A DNA stretch of 64,000 nt, from contig NZ_FOYV01000001.1 in assembly GCF_900115175.1 (NCBI RefSeq), positions 1,302,001 to 1,366,000 of the forward strand, written 5' to 3'. The DNA comes from Marinobacter gudaonensis. GTDB taxonomy: Bacteria; Pseudomonadota; Gammaproteobacteria; Pseudomonadales; Oleiphilaceae. A program made the translations under genes and the position numbers. The notes beneath the pieces are model-generated. The model was given only the letters and a program-made list of their open reading frames with translations, ran no database searches and was not told the DNA's origin. This document shows, in pieces, positions 7,950 through 18,471 of the stretch; positions within the stretch are counted from its first letter, which is position 1; the number at the start of each line of letters is the position of its first letter.

Positions 7950-9716
7950 TCACTCTCCAGTTGCCAGCGGCAACTCTACCTGTATTCTTACGCCCTTACC
8001 CAGGGCCGACTCGACCGTCAGCTCACCGCCCAGCATGGTCACACGTTCCCGGATACCCAGAAGACCGGAGCCATGGTGACGAGCGACCGGGTCGAAGCCT
8101 ACGCCATTGTCACGGATCTCGAGAACCGCCCGTTCCTCGGTCTCGCGGTAAGAAACCGTTACCCGGGAGGCTCTGGAGTGTCGACTCACATTCGTCATGC
8201 CTTCCTGCAGGATGCGATACAGAGCGGTAGCCTGCTCACCCCCGAGCCGACCAGATTCCGTCGATTCCGAGCGCCATTCCACATCCAGACCATTGCGCTC
8301 ACCCCATTTCGACAGCAACCATTCCGCCGCCGCCTCAAAACCGAGGTCGTCCAGCATGGGCGGGCGCAGGTTCGCAGAAATCTCGCGGACCTTCTCCACC
8401 GCGTCATCCACCGAATCGATCGTGCTTTCCAACCGACGTCGGTGCTCTGCGGACAACTCGTCAATGCCGTCAACGGCAACGGCCAGGTTCAGCTTGAGTG
8501 CCGTCAACGTCTGCCCAAGTTCGTCGTGGAGATCCCGGGCGATCCGACGCCGCTCCTGTTCCAGCAGCCCTTCCTGGGCCCTACTCAACTGTCGTAATTC
8601 CTCCTGGGAGTGCCGAAGCTCGGCTTCCCGGCGCTTGGTCTCGGTAATGTCGCGTTGAACCGCTGCAAAATAGGCTCGACCCTCCGTCCCGGACCGCGGA
8701 ATAGGCACAATCTCGATTTCATTCCAGAAAGGGACGCCATTCTTGCAGTAGTTGACCAACACCTCCTTGATCGGTTCATGCATCTCCAGCGCCCTACGTA
8801 TCCGGCGCAAAGCGGCCCTGTCAGTGTCTGGTCCCTGAAAAATCCGGGGGGTATTGCCCAAAAGCTCTTCTGGCCGATACCCGGTCATCCGCTCCACGCC
8901 CTCATTGACGTACACAATACGCGGCCCCGGCGGATCCAGCGGATCCACTTCGGTAATAATGATCACATCGTGGATTTGCGACATGCAGGCCTGTAGCAGA
9001 CGTCGACTTTCCTCCAGGCGGTATCTCTCGGTTTTGTCACGGGCAACACCGAATACACCGGTTACCTCGCCCTCCACCAAGATCGGGATGTAGGTCACCT
9101 GCAGCAGCGCCGTCTGTCCGCCGCTACGTTTGACCCGGCAACGGTAGCTGCAGGGAATTCCACTCAGTGCCGCCTCGAAACATTCCCTGGCCGCCTGCCG
9201 ATCTCTGGGATCCACCAGCGTTTCCCAGTGGTAGTCGCAAAGCTGCCGCTCGGGGTAGCCGGTCAACTCCTCGGTGCAGTGGTTCATTTCCACAAGCCGC
9301 CCCTGCAGATCCATGCTGCAGACCGCAAAAGGATTCTGGGAGAACAGTGAGCGAAAGCGTTGCTCATTGATCGCAATGCGCTCGGAGAGATGGCGATAAT
9401 CGGTAATGTCTGCCAATTGGACAAGGCTGGATCCGTCCGGGCAGTGGAACCGGGCGAGAGTCAGGCGGTAGAGACGGTCGCCAATTCGTGCTTCCATCTC
9501 GAACCCGTCGTCCGCCCCCCTTCCGTCACTGTCTAAAAGTGACTGCAGATGCGAGCGACCGGGGAGGTCCAGGCAATCAATCAACAAGGTGCCCGGTTGG
9601 AGACAGTCGTCAAGCGCGGCAGCGCTGGGGTTGAGATCAGTTATCCGTCCGTCTGGCGCAATCCTTAGAACGGCTCCAGGCAATGCGGCCATCGGGATCA
9701 CAGCGTGTGGTCCCAT
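7950..9716 (-). CDS. Multi-PAS sensor histidine kinase (NarL-type, HisKA_3)
   Basis: About 588 residues, soluble. It has an N-terminal PAS-like region, a second PAS (RFRSLFSQNPFAVCSMD), a third PAS with PAC ending near residue 360, and a HisKA_3 dimerisation domain whose H-box is RRRIARDLHDELGQTLTALKLNL. An HATPase_c domain follows with the N-box LQEGMTNVSRHSRAS and the G-box DNGVGF...GSGLLGIRERV. The third PAS resembles a LOV domain but has GNTPRIFQG where photoactive LOV proteins carry Cys. The input signal is unknown. The ATG at 9716 follows GAGGT and is favoured over an earlier in-frame ATG at 9773. Its stop overlaps a possible GTG start of the response regulator, so the two form a two-component pair. 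Confidence 0.85.
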   Translation of the reverse strand: MGPHAVIPMAALPGAVLRIAPDGRITDLNPSAAALDDCLQPGTLLIDCLDLPGRSHLQSLLDSDGRGADDGFEMEARIGDRLYRLTLARFHCPDGSSLVQLADITDYRHLSERIAINEQRFRSLFSQNPFAVCSMDLQGRLVEMNHCTEELTGYPERQLCDYHWETLVDPRDRQAARECFEAALSGIPCSYRCRVKRSGGQTALLQVTYIPILVEGEVTGVFGVARDKTERYRLEESRRLLQACMSQIHDVIIITEVDPLDPPGPRIVYVNEGVERMTGYRPEELLGNTPRIFQGPDTDRAALRRIRRALEMHEPIKEVLVNYCKNGVPFWNEIEIVPIPRSGTEGRAYFAAVQRDITETKRREAELRHSQEELRQLSRAQEGLLEQERRRIARDLHDELGQTLTALKLNLAVAVDGIDELSAEHRRRLESTIDSVDDAVEKVREISANLRPPMLDDLGFEAAAEWLLSKWGERNGLDVEWRSESTESGRLGGEQATALYRILQEGMTNVSRHSRASRVTVSYRETEERAVLEIRDNGVGFDPVARHHGSGLLGIRERVTMLGGELTVESALGKGVRIQVELPLATGE

Positions 9717-9794
9717 GTCCACCTCTGAACGTTCATCGCGTTTGCTTCTTAAATGTAGCATGCCGGCAGGCACATTTCAGGGTCACCACCATGA

Positions 9795-10862
9795 TCAGGA
9801 CGCCAGTGACCGTCTGCCGCCGGAACCCATAATCGCCTGCGCCATGTCCGACAGAGGCAGGACTTCTGCGGCGGCGCCCAGCTCGATGGCTTCCCGTGGC
9901 ATGCCAAAAACCACCGAGGTTTGCTGGTCCTGGGCGATGGTGTGGGCACCCGCCTGGCGCATGGCCAGCAACCCCTGGGCGCCGTCGTCGCCCATGCCGG
10001 TCATGATGATGCCCAGGGCATTGCGCCCTGCGGTATTGGCGACCGATCGAAACAGTACGTCCACCGACGGCTTGTGCCGGTTCACCGGCGGGCCATCGGC
10101 AACGCCTACCCGGTACTGGGCGCCGCTGCGACGAAGCTGCATGTGGCGACCGCCCGGAGCAATCAGTACCAGACCGGGGATGACCCGATCACCGTCCACC
10201 GCTTCACGTACCTCACAGCGGCAGAGCTGGTTCAGCCTCTGGGCAAAAGCCGCCGTGAATTTCTCCGGCATGTGCTGCACCACGACAATACCCGGGCAGT
10301 CCGCCGGCAACCGCGTCAGCACCGCTTCCAGGGCCTGGGTTCCGCCTGTGGAGGTGCCCAGCGCCACCACCTGGTCGGTGGTACGGGCCATGGCCACCGG
10401 CGCTGCCGCCCTGGGCTCGGGCGAAGCAACGGGACGCGCACGGGGCACTGCAGCGAGCTTTGCCCGGGCGGCCGCTTTAAGGACCTGCACCATGTGCGGA
10501 CCACCGGCCTGCAGGAAATCCCGCAAACCGAGTTTCGGCTTGGTAATGATATCCACGGCGCCGGCGGACAGGGCCTGGAGCGTGGTATCCGCGCCCTTCT
10601 CGGTGAGAGTCGAGCAGATCACCACAGGTGTCGGACGCTCTTTCATCAGCTTGCGAAGAAAGGTGATGCCATCCATCCGGGGCATTTCCACGTCCAGGAT
10701 GATCACGTCGGGCCAGTCCTTCTGCATTTTCTGCAAGGCAAAGATCGGATCAGGCGCCGCACCAGCGACCCGTATCCCGGGATCCGACATCAGCAACTGA
10801 CCGAGTACCTGCCGAACCACTGCCGAATCGTCGACGATGAACACGGAAACCGGCGCCGTCAT
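9795..10862 (-). CDS. cheB: Chemotaxis response regulator / protein-glutamate methylesterase CheB
   Basis: 355 residues. An N-terminal receiver domain (acidic DD at 11-12, phospho-Asp57 in LDVEMP) is joined by an Ala/Pro/Arg-rich linker to the methylesterase domain. The catalytic triad fits Ser171 (GTSTGG), His197 (VQHMPE) and Asp293 (MTGMGDDGA). It removes methyl groups from, or deamidates, receptor glutamates or glutamines during adaptation. It is the last gene of the chemosensory operon; its ATG overlaps the cheD stop by 4 bases. Confidence 0.93.
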   Translation of the reverse strand: MTAPVSVFIVDDSAVVRQVLGQLLMSDPGIRVAGAAPDPIFALQKMQKDWPDVIILDVEMPRMDGITFLRKLMKERPTPVVICSTLTEKGADTTLQALSAGAVDIITKPKLGLRDFLQAGGPHMVQVLKAAARAKLAAVPRARPVASPEPRAAAPVAMARTTDQVVALGTSTGGTQALEAVLTRLPADCPGIVVVQHMPEKFTAAFAQRLNQLCRCEVREAVDGDRVIPGLVLIAPGGRHMQLRRSGAQYRVGVADGPPVNRHKPSVDVLFRSVANTAGRNALGIIMTGMGDDGAQGLLAMRQAGAHTIAQDQQTSVVFGMPREAIELGAAAEVLPLSDMAQAIMGSGGRRSLAS

Positions 10863-11374
10863 ACAGCACCTCCGGAAGACACCGCGCCAGCCGGCTCTGC
10901 CCGGCTTTCGCCGCGACTTACCCAGACATCGCCATCGGCAATGTTGAAGAACAGCCGCCGATAGCCTGTGCCACCGAGGCTTCGTGCAGTTACCGTAACG
11001 CCGTGCCGCAGCATCAGGGCCTCAGCGGCCTCGACATTGCGCCTGGCGACCGAGCTGCCATGGGGGCCTACGTCAAACATGCTGGCGCCGCCAAACAGTT
11101 TGGCCTCGTAGTCGGTCACCGCCGTGCCCTGCTGACGAATTTCAGCAACCAGCAACTGCAGGGCGTCCTCGCCATAACGGGCATTGAGCGCGTTCTCGAG
11201 GCTGGGGCCCGGCAGCATGTAGTGACACATGCCGCCCAGCTTAAGCTCCCGGTGCCAGAGCGTTACCGCGACGCAGGACCCCAGGGTGGTACGAATCCGG
11301 GTGTCGCGATCCCCGAAGTACCAGTCCCCGGGATGAAGAAAGATATCGATACCCGAACCCAGGTGTGCAGTCAT
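10859..11374 (-). CDS. cheD: Chemoreceptor glutamine deamidase CheD
   Basis: 171 residues. Catalytic Cys34 sits in the LGSCVAV motif and His51 in GGMCHYMLP, with a conserved Thr just before LGSC. This is the Cys-His-Thr arrangement of CheD. The [10 protein letters not shown] motif, also typical, follows. It deamidates glutamines in the methylation region of chemoreceptors and in some species interacts with CheC or CheY. No cheC is seen in the window. Start and stop both overlap neighbours by 4 bases (cheR upstream, cheB downstream). Confidence 0.93.
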   Translation of the reverse strand: MTAHLGSGIDIFLHPGDWYFGDRDTRIRTTLGSCVAVTLWHRELKLGGMCHYMLPGPSLENALNARYGEDALQLLVAEIRQQGTAVTDYEAKLFGGASMFDVGPHGSSVARRNVEAAEALMLRHGVTVTARSLGGTGYRRLFFNIADGDVWVSRGESRAEPAGAVSSGGAV

Positions 11375-12222
11375 TTTTGCTTCCGGTAAATGGAGGGCGC
11401 CACCGCCTCGAGCCCGTTCTGGAACCCGTTCAGGGTCTCCGAATGACCAATAAGCAGATACCCCCCCGGACGCAGACAGGCCTGCAACCGGGCAACGATC
11501 TGTTGCTTGGTCTCGGCATTGAAGTAGATCATCACGTTGCGCAGAAAAATCACATCGAACAGCCCAACGTCCGGCAGCCGCGTGTTGAGATTGATCTGGC
11601 GGAATTCCACCCGCGCCCGCAGAACCGGATCCACCATCAGGGTACCGGCGGCTTCACCAATGCCTTTGAGGCAATGGCGCTTCAGACTTTCTGGCGGAAT
11701 CCGATCGGTCCTTGCCAAGGGGTAGCGACCGGCCCTGGCTTTTTCCAGAACCTGGGTGCTGATATCCGACGCCAGGATTTCCCAGCCTCCGGCGCCCAGC
11801 GTATCCGACAACACCATAGCCGCAGTGTAGGCCTCTTCGCCGCTAGAGCAGGCGGCGCTCCAGAGGCGGAAGCGCCCCTGGCGCTGGCGCTCCCCCAGAA
11901 TCCGCTCCCTGAGAAACTCAAAGTGCCGCGGCTCTCGGAAGAAGTAGGTCTCGTTAGTGGTGAGGAGATCGACCGCGGTCTGTTTCTCCGAGGCATTCAT
12001 CTTCAGGTGCCGCCAATACTCGGCGTAGCTACCCATTTCCAGCGCCTTCAACCGCTTGGAGAGTCGTCCGGCAACCATGGTTCGCTTGCTCGCCGGCATG
12101 TGAATGCCGGCAACCGCAAAGATCATCGCCTGAAACTCCCGGAACTCGGCCTCGCCAAGTACCGGTGCGGCATTCACCGCACTCGTCACGCTCTGGGCAC
12201 GCAGCTCAGTGGTCGAGGACAT
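11371..12222 (-). CDS. cheR: Chemoreceptor methyltransferase CheR
   Basis: 283 residues. An N-terminal helical domain is followed by an SAM-binding methyltransferase domain with SAACSSGEEAYTAAM, ASDIS and FDVIFLRNVMIYF. It methylates receptor glutamates using S-adenosylmethionine. In-frame Met codons at 12264, 12234 and 12222 are all possible; I use 12222 (MSSTTEL). Any choice overlaps the end of cheW by at least 17 bases. It precedes cheD in the operon. Confidence 0.9.
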   Translation of the reverse strand: MSSTTELRAQSVTSAVNAAPVLGEAEFREFQAMIFAVAGIHMPASKRTMVAGRLSKRLKALEMGSYAEYWRHLKMNASEKQTAVDLLTTNETYFFREPRHFEFLRERILGERQRQGRFRLWSAACSSGEEAYTAAMVLSDTLGAGGWEILASDISTQVLEKARAGRYPLARTDRIPPESLKRHCLKGIGEAAGTLMVDPVLRARVEFRQINLNTRLPDVGLFDVIFLRNVMIYFNAETKQQIVARLQACLRPGGYLLIGHSETLNGFQNGLEAVAPSIYRKQK

Positions 12223-12751
12223 CTTGGTGGCCATCCGAGATCGCGGCCAGTTCGGCCATTTCACGGGTGTTCAGGGCCTGCTGAACGTCCAGCAGAATCA
12301 CAAACTGGCCCTGCACCTTGCCCATACCAGCAATAAAATCGGCCCGGATCCGGGCGCCAAAACTGGGCGCCGGCTCGATGTCCGCAGGCGGAATTTCCAA
12401 CACCTCGGACACCGCGTCTACAATCACCCCGATTTCCTGAAGGCTCTCGTCCGCGCTTTCCACCTCGAGAATCACCACGCAGCTGCGGCGGTTAATAGCA
12501 CTCTCGCCCCGACCAAACCGGGCCGAGAGGTCGATGACCGGCACCACGCTGCCCCGCAGGTTTATCACACCCCGCACGAACCGGGGCATCATGGGCACGG
12601 TGGTCAGGCTGCCATACTCGATGATTTCCCGGATGTGAAGAATGCCCACGGCAAACATCTCGCGGCCAATCTGAAAAGTCAGATACTGGTTCTGGTCTCC
12701 GGAGGTATCCGCCAGGCGGACCACCTCCTGCTGTCTTTGTACCTGGTTCAT
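12206..12751 (-). CDS. cheW: Chemotaxis coupling protein CheW
   Basis: 181 residues with one CheW domain: YLTFQIGREMFAVGILHIREIIEY, then RGVINLRGSVVPVIDLSARFG, then VSEVLEIPPADIEPAP. It bridges receptors and CheA in the array. The ATG at 12751 follows GGAGG at a 5-base distance; a GTG two codons upstream is less likely. It lies 12 bases after the mcp gene. Confidence 0.92.
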   Translation of the reverse strand: MNQVQRQQEVVRLADTSGDQNQYLTFQIGREMFAVGILHIREIIEYGSLTTVPMMPRFVRGVINLRGSVVPVIDLSARFGRGESAINRRSCVVILEVESADESLQEIGVIVDAVSEVLEIPPADIEPAPSFGARIRADFIAGMGKVQGQFVILLDVQQALNTREMAELAAISDGHQDVLDH

Positions 12752-12763
12752 GATCACCTCCGA

Positions 12764-14395
12764 TCAGAAGCGCACGTAGGCAGAGGCGTCAAACTCTTCG
12801 CTGTCCTGCACCGGCCGGGACACGTCCCGGGCTTTTTTCGCAGGCACCGCGGGCTTGGCCTGGCGCATGGGTGCCTGGGCACCGTGGCTGTCGTGGGTAC
12901 GGAAGAAGGCCATAGCCTGTTGCAGCTGCTCGGCCTGGGAGGACATCTCTTCCGAGGTGGCGGCCAGTTCCTCCGAGGCAGAGGCGTTCTGCTGCGTAAT
13001 CTGGTTCAGCTGCTCCATGGCACTGTTGATCTGCTCAACACCTGCGGACTGCTCGCCAGAGGCGGCAGCAATCTCCTGCACCAGATCGGAGGTTTTCTGG
13101 ATTGATGGCACCATTTCGGTGAGCAGGCGACCGGCACGCTCCGCCAGCTCAACCGAGGAACCGGCCACTTCGCCAATTTCCTGGGCGGCGATCTGACTGC
13201 GCTCGGCCAGCTTGCGAACCTCGGCAGCCACCACCGCAAAGCCCTTGCCGTGCTCGCCGGCCCGGGCGGCTTCAATGGCCGCGTTCAGGGCCAGCAGGTT
13301 GGTCTGGTAGGCAATGTCGTCGATGATCGAGATCTTCTCGGCAATGCTCTTCATGGCGGTAACGGTCTGGCCAACGGCCTCGCCACCTTCCACCGCTTCA
13401 CGGGAGGCCTTGCTGGCCATGCCGTCGGTAATGGAGGCATTCTCGGTGTTCTGACTGATGGACGCGGTCATCTGCTCCATGGAGGCACTGGTTTCCTCAA
13501 CGCTGGAGGCCTGCTCGCTGGACGCCTGGGACAGCGACTGGCTGGTCGCGCTGACCTCTTCCGATGCAGACGCCAGGTTGTCGGCACCTGAGCGAACTTC
13601 GGAAATCACCTGGGACAGCTTCGCCACCATGCGCTGCATGGTGTCCATCATCTGACCAATCTCGTCACGGCTGCGGGCTTCCACTTTAACGGTGAGATCG
13701 CCGTCGGCAATGCTGGTGGCCGCGGCCATGGCTTCACGGATGGCACCGGTGATGCTGCGGGCAATCACATAGGCCAGGCCAAGACCAAGCAGAATGCTGA
13801 TTGAAAGCAGGATGATGACCGCCAGTTGCGCTGCTGCATAGGCTTCGCTCGCGGCGTCGCTGGCGGCCTTGCCCATTTCGACGTTCCAGGCCACATTGCG
13901 TTCGATGGCCTCGCTGATCTTGTTGAACGCCGTTCTTGAGTCACCCCTATAGTACGCCAGAGCCTCCTCGGTATTACCGGAAAGCGACAGCGACAGCAGC
14001 TTCTTGTGATCGGTATCGTAGCTGGTCCAGGCGCTCTGATACTCCTCGAACAGCGCCTTTTCCTCTGGCATTTTCAACAGGGCGGCAAAGGTGGCGGCCG
14101 CGGTTTCAAGCCGGCCAATGATGGCATCCATCCGCTTTTCATTGCCGGCCATTTCCTCAGGCGACTGGGAAATGATGTGCTCAAGCTCAAACCGGCGGTA
14201 ATCGCCAACCAGCGCATCCATGGTCTGGGCAGCATCCACCGACACCATCCAGTTATCCGCCAGTTCGTTGGCGGAATCGTTCATCGTGGACATCTGCATC
14301 AGAGCGTAGATGCCGGTGGCCAGGAAAAGCAGCAGGACGACACCGAAGGCGCCCATCAGTTTGGTAAAAATTCGAAGGTTATTGAACAGGCTCAT
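12764..14395 (-). CDS. Methyl-accepting chemotaxis protein with 4HB-type sensor domain
   Basis: 543 residues. TM1 (about 10-32) and a helical periplasmic domain (about 33-190) resembling the four-helix-bundle MCP sensor module are followed by TM2 (about 191-212), HAMP (213-265) and a long cytoplasmic signalling hairpin. The hairpin tip is [24 protein letters not shown] and then [18 protein letters not shown]. The C-terminal tail ends in ASAYVRF and lacks a clear xWxxF CheR/CheB tether. It is encoded inside the che operon, its start overlapping the cheA stop by 17 bases, so it is probably the dedicated receptor of this array. The ligand is unknown. Confidence 0.9.
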   Translation of the reverse strand: MSLFNNLRIFTKLMGAFGVVLLLFLATGIYALMQMSTMNDSANELADNWMVSVDAAQTMDALVGDYRRFELEHIISQSPEEMAGNEKRMDAIIGRLETAAATFAALLKMPEEKALFEEYQSAWTSYDTDHKKLLSLSLSGNTEEALAYYRGDSRTAFNKISEAIERNVAWNVEMGKAASDAASEAYAAAQLAVIILLSISILLGLGLAYVIARSITGAIREAMAAATSIADGDLTVKVEARSRDEIGQMMDTMQRMVAKLSQVISEVRSGADNLASASEEVSATSQSLSQASSEQASSVEETSASMEQMTASISQNTENASITDGMASKASREAVEGGEAVGQTVTAMKSIAEKISIIDDIAYQTNLLALNAAIEAARAGEHGKGFAVVAAEVRKLAERSQIAAQEIGEVAGSSVELAERAGRLLTEMVPSIQKTSDLVQEIAAASGEQSAGVEQINSAMEQLNQITQQNASASEELAATSEEMSSQAEQLQQAMAFFRTHDSHGAQAPMRQAKPAVPAKKARDVSRPVQDSEEFDASAYVRF

Positions 14396-16457
14396 TGGAT
14401 TTGATCCCCTGTGTTAGGCCATGTCTTGGTTGGTTTAAACGCATTCCCTGCGCACTCAGCGCTTCCTGCTCCCGATGGCTTATCTGGGAGATCAGGGCCT
14501 GCACGTCCAGAATCAGGGCCACCTGGCCACTCCCCAGAATGGTGGAGCCAGACAACCCTTTGAGATGAGAAAAAATGCCGTTCAGCGGTTTGATCACGGT
14601 CTGGTGCTCGCCCAGCAGATCGTCCACGATCAGGCCCGCCTTGCGACCGGCGTGGCGCACCACAATGATGTTCTGTCGCCGGCCAGGTTGGCCCGGCACA
14701 CAGAACTGATCCCTGAGTCGCACCAGAGGCAGGACTTCCTGCCGCAGGTTGAGGTAGTCCTGGCCGGCACTGAGCGCCTGCTGTTCGGCACTCAGCTCCG
14801 TGCACTCGACCACCATCTCCAGGGGCACCACGTAGGTGGCTTCGCCAACGCTGGCCAGGAAGCCATCAATAATGGCCAGGGTCAGCGGCAGGCGGATTCG
14901 GAAGGTGGTACCGCCGGCAACGCCGGGCGATTCCAGCTCCACCATGCCGCGCAGCGCCTCGATGTTACGGCGCACCACATCCATGCCCACCCCGCGGCCG
15001 GACAGGTTGGTTACCTGTTCCACCGTTGAAAATCCCGGCTCGAAAATCAGATTGAAAAGTTCGGTGTCGGAGAGCACTGCGTCCGGCTTCACCAGATCCC
15101 GCTCCACAGCCTTGGCCAGAAGTCGGTCACGGTTGAGGCCGCTGCCGTCATCGCTCACCTCAATCACCACAGCGCCGGACTCGTGGTAGGCATTCAGGTG
15201 CACCCTGCCCTGGGCCGACTTGCCCTTGCCCAGGCGGACCTCGGGCAACTCGACGCCATGGTCGCATGCGTTGCGGACCAGGTGAGTGAGCGGATCGGCG
15301 ATCTTCTCGACCACTGTTTTGTCCAGCTCGGTGTCGGCACCGGTGATCACCAGCTCGATGTCCTTGCCGAGCTCCGACGACACATCGCGAACCACCCGCT
15401 GGAAGCGCTGGAAGGTTTCACCAATGGGCACCATGCGCAGGTCCAGGGAGCTGTCGCGGATTTCCTCCACCAGAAGGTTGAGGTTGGCGGCGGTCTCCCG
15501 GGAAGCGGCATCGCCGGAGCGCTCCGCGTCCAAAGATACCGTGGCAGAGGCAATCACGAGCTCGCCAACCAGATTGATCAGGTTGTCCAGCTTGTCGGCC
15601 TGGATTCGCAGGTGTTGCACCGATTTCTTCCGCCGGCTCTGTTGGGGATCGACGGCGTCACCGATGCGCATATCGCCAGCCGGTTCCGTTTCGAGCTCGA
15701 GTCCGACACATGCCTCGGACGGAATTGACTCCGGATCATCGTCAGCCTGTGGACGAGAGATCTGCAGCTCGTATAGCTCACCGGCAAATTCGAACACATC
15801 CTCGATGTCGCTTTGACCGGCTGCGGTCCGCAGAGCCAGGTCAAAACCCAGGTAGCACGCCTCGGCATCGAATTCCGGAAGTGCCGGCAGGCCCTGTTCC
15901 AGGATCGAGACCTGCTCCAGTTTCCCCAGGGTACCCAGGAAGCGGATAAAGCCCAGCGGGTCCATACCGTGGCGCAGGGCATCGGCGTGGATGCGGATCC
16001 GGATCTGCCAAAGGTCATCCGCGCCATCCGAAACCGGTGATTCCGGTGTCGGATCCGCCGTCTCGGCGACGGACAGGGATTGGAAGGGTTCAAGCTCCGC
16101 CAGCAAGGCCTGCCCCGCCGGCTGCAGCCCGGAAGCGTCGGATGGCTCAGGCACCTCCACCAGAAGACTGATGTGGTCCCGGCAGCGCAGAAGCAGGTTT
16201 GCCAGCTCCCGGCTGAGGGAGATTTCGTGGGCTCTCAGGCGATCGAGAACATTCTCGACCACGTGAGTGAATGCCACCACGTGGTCCAGGCCGAACATCC
16301 CGGCCGAGCCCTTGACGGTATGGACACAACGAAAGAGCGCATTCTGAAGCTCCGCTTCTCCTGGCCGGGTTTCCAGTTCGAGCAGAATGTTCTCCATGTC
16401 GAACAAAAGCTCCCGACTCTCATCCAGGAAGGTTTGCAGCGCCTGTTCCATGTTCAT
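14379..16457 (-). CDS. cheA: Chemotaxis histidine kinase CheA
   Basis: 692 residues. An N-terminal Hpt domain carries phospho-His46 in [13 protein letters not shown]. Next is a middle segment (about 150-260, [18 protein letters not shown] onward) that is not the classical CheY-binding P2 of enteric CheA. The P3 dimerisation region begins near [21 protein letters not shown]. The P4 ATPase has the N-box [12 protein letters not shown] and the G-boxes DDGSGL and [11 protein letters not shown]-terminal CheW-like P5 domain completes it. It phosphorylates CheY and CheB under receptor control. The ATG overlaps the STAS gene stop by 4 bases and follows GGAGG. Confidence 0.93.
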   Translation of the reverse strand: MNMEQALQTFLDESRELLFDMENILLELETRPGEAELQNALFRCVHTVKGSAGMFGLDHVVAFTHVVENVLDRLRAHEISLSRELANLLLRCRDHISLLVEVPEPSDASGLQPAGQALLAELEPFQSLSVAETADPTPESPVSDGADDLWQIRIRIHADALRHGMDPLGFIRFLGTLGKLEQVSILEQGLPALPEFDAEACYLGFDLALRTAAGQSDIEDVFEFAGELYELQISRPQADDDPESIPSEACVGLELETEPAGDMRIGDAVDPQQSRRKKSVQHLRIQADKLDNLINLVGELVIASATVSLDAERSGDAASRETAANLNLLVEEIRDSSLDLRMVPIGETFQRFQRVVRDVSSELGKDIELVITGADTELDKTVVEKIADPLTHLVRNACDHGVELPEVRLGKGKSAQGRVHLNAYHESGAVVIEVSDDGSGLNRDRLLAKAVERDLVKPDAVLSDTELFNLIFEPGFSTVEQVTNLSGRGVGMDVVRRNIEALRGMVELESPGVAGGTTFRIRLPLTLAIIDGFLASVGEATYVVPLEMVVECTELSAEQQALSAGQDYLNLRQEVLPLVRLRDQFCVPGQPGRRQNIIVVRHAGRKAGLIVDDLLGEHQTVIKPLNGIFSHLKGLSGSTILGSGQVALILDVQALISQISHREQEALSAQGMRLNQPRHGLTQGIKSNEPVQ

Positions 16458-16744
16458 GGCTGTCCCTCCAGCTCGGCCAGCTCGAAGACCTCTCGAACAG
16501 CTTCGCTGTGGTTGACGAGGGCAACCGTCTGACTGCCCGACACTTCCAGGCGTCTGGCCAGCAACAGGATTTGCAACCCGGCCGTATCCAGCTCGGTCAC
16601 ACCGCCCAGATCAACACTGCGAAGCCCGCCACTGGCGAAGGCCTGGCAGAGATGTTCCGAGGCAGCATTGGCCTCGTAGATAGTGAGCTCCCCCCGGAAC
16701 GACAGACAGCCGGTATCGTTGTCGAAATCGGCAACCGAGTTCAT
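16454..16744 (-). CDS. STAS-domain protein in chemosensory operon
   Basis: 96 residues forming a single STAS (anti-sigma-factor antagonist-like) domain with the segment DLGGVTELDTAGLQILLLARRL. The Asp-Thr-Ala site is where SpoIIAA-like proteins carry the phosphorylatable Ser or Thr. It is coupled at both ends: the start overlaps cheY by 4 bases and the stop overlaps cheA by 4. Such a gene next to cheY/cheA is a feature of some alternative chemosensory clusters; its exact role is not established. Confidence 0.85.
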   Translation of the reverse strand: MNSVADFDNDTGCLSFRGELTIYEANAASEHLCQAFASGGLRSVDLGGVTELDTAGLQILLLARRLEVSGSQTVALVNHSEAVREVFELAELEGQP

Positions 16745-17109
16745 GGTCCCACCAGCTTGTTGACCGCCGCCAGCATCTGCTGGGGCTGAAACGGCTTGAC
16801 CATCCAGGCCTTGGCGCCGCCGGCCTGACCCTGCATTTTCTTGTCTTCGGCAGATTCGGTCGTGAGCATGATCACGGGCGTGAACTTGTACTCCGGACGT
16901 GCCTTGACCTCCCGCAGGAATGTCAGTCCATCCATGTTCGGCATGTTCACGTCCGAGATCATCAGATGAACCCGTTGCCCATTAAGCTTTGCGAGGGCGT
17001 CCCTGCCGTCGCTTGCTTCAATCACATCAAAGCCCGCGCCCTTCAGGGTGAGTGACACCACCTGCCGGATGGACGCCGAGTCATCCACAATCAGAATACT
17101 TTTAGCCAT
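16741..17109 (-). CDS. cheY: Chemotaxis response regulator CheY
   Basis: 122 residues, single receiver domain. Acidic DD at 9-10, phospho-Asp53 in ISDVNMPNMDG, Thr in MLTTES and Lys in MVKPF form the complete CheY switch. It carries the phosphoryl signal from CheA to an effector. No cheZ is present here. It lies 54 bases downstream of the second mcp gene and its stop overlaps the STAS gene. Confidence 0.9.
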   Translation of the reverse strand: MAKSILIVDDSASIRQVVSLTLKGAGFDVIEASDGRDALAKLNGQRVHLMISDVNMPNMDGLTFLREVKARPEYKFTPVIMLTTESAEDKKMQGQAGGAKAWMVKPFQPQQMLAAVNKLVGP

Positions 17110-17163
17110 ACATTTGACCCGTTAGCTGTCTGTCTTTGCCGGTTCCAGCCGGCCCCACTGTGT

Positions 17164-18378
17164 TCAGAAAAACGTAATGTCGCCGCCGGTTACGGCCGTT
17201 GATGGCCCCTTGCTTTGGCCTTTGCCGCGAACGTTGCTGCGATGATTGCTGCGCTCTTCGGCCATGGCATAGGAGGCCTCCATCTGCCGCATCACCGCGT
17301 CCACATCCGGCAGATCTCCGGCACCCAGCGTGTCGCTCACGGCGCCGATGTTGGCGCGGACGTGAATCAGCATCTGGCTGGTGCGGTCCTGGAACTGGAG
17401 CTGCACCAGCGCCTGTTCCACTTCCGACTGGATGCCAACGTTGGTGCGACGAAGGGCCTCGGAGGACTCCACCAGCCGGGTACCGAAGCCCCGGAAGCTC
17501 GTGAGCACCTGCTCAATGGTGTGCTCGGAGGCGGACACCGCTTCGCTGTCACGGCCCCGGGACGCCTGGGCGGCACTAACGGCGGAGCGAATGGAATCAC
17601 CGATGTATCCCACTTTGGTGCTGATCCGTTCACCGGTTTCGGCGGACAGCCTGGAAAGCTTGCGCACCTCATCGGCCACCACCGCAAAACCGCGGCCGTG
17701 CTCGCCGGCCCGGGCCGCCTCAATGGCTGCATTCAACGCCAGCAGATTGGTCTGCCCGGCGATGGTGGCAACGTCCTGGGCCATGGCGTCGAGTTCATCC
17801 ACAAACGTATCGAGGCCATTGATCTGCCTAAGCAGGCCATCCCGGTCCTCTAGGGCTCTCTGCAGGGTATTGACCACCGACTGAAGCTCTTTCTCCGCCT
17901 TGCCGAAAACACTGCCGAGGCCGCCTTCCAGTGAGTCGGCCACCTCCGATGACATGGTTGTGGCATTGCGCAACTCACCGGACAGGTGACTGAAACAGGT
18001 GGTCAGATCGGTAATGGCGTTTTCGGTCTGGGTGCGGGCGGTTTCGATCTGCTGGGACCAGATAGGCAGCAGCTCAGAGCCAAGCTTCTCGAAGGTCTGC
18101 CGGTGGGGCCGATCCGATACGTACAGCTCCGAAGCCTGACTTTCCATGGCGGCGGCAAACGCTGCCGACCCGCGCGTGCAGAGTGTTCTGGCCACCAGGG
18201 CGGCGCCAAGCCCGACGGCCAATAGCGCCACTGCGAGAGCAAACCCGCCCGGCCCGGGTATGGCGAGAAGAAACGCGGTGGCGCTCACCAGCGCGGGTGC
18301 TGCGCTGACAGCCATCAACATCGATACAGGTAAGCGAGGATTTTTGGTCACGAGTGGCTCCAATTCTGATAGGGCCAT
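17164..18378 (-). CDS. Methyl-accepting chemotaxis-like protein, short
   Basis: About 404 residues. A membrane hairpin near residues 20-60 ([20 protein letters not shown], then [17 protein letters not shown]) is followed directly by a cytoplasmic helical region and the receptor tip [36 protein letters not shown]. No HAMP or large periplasmic domain is visible, so it probably senses a cytoplasmic or membrane state. The start is uncertain: ATG at 18378, or a GTG at 18351 with GGAG upstream. It is the first gene of the che operon. Confidence 0.82.
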   Translation of the reverse strand: MALSELEPLVTKNPRLPVSMLMAVSAAPALVSATAFLLAIPGPGGFALAVALLAVGLGAALVARTLCTRGSAAFAAAMESQASELYVSDRPHRQTFEKLGSELLPIWSQQIETARTQTENAITDLTTCFSHLSGELRNATTMSSEVADSLEGGLGSVFGKAEKELQSVVNTLQRALEDRDGLLRQINGLDTFVDELDAMAQDVATIAGQTNLLALNAAIEAARAGEHGRGFAVVADEVRKLSRLSAETGERISTKVGYIGDSIRSAVSAAQASRGRDSEAVSASEHTIEQVLTSFRGFGTRLVESSEALRRTNVGIQSEVEQALVQLQFQDRTSQMLIHVRANIGAVSDTLGAGDLPDVDAVMRQMEASYAMAEERSNHRSNVRGKGQSKGPSTAVTGGDITFF

Positions 18379-18471
18379 CGTGCTCGCGGCGGGGCGAGTC
18401 AACAATCAGGTCAATGCCGGTATTCGTCTAGGGCCGGAGCCGCCTGTGGAGTAGGGGAAGGACTACGCCGG

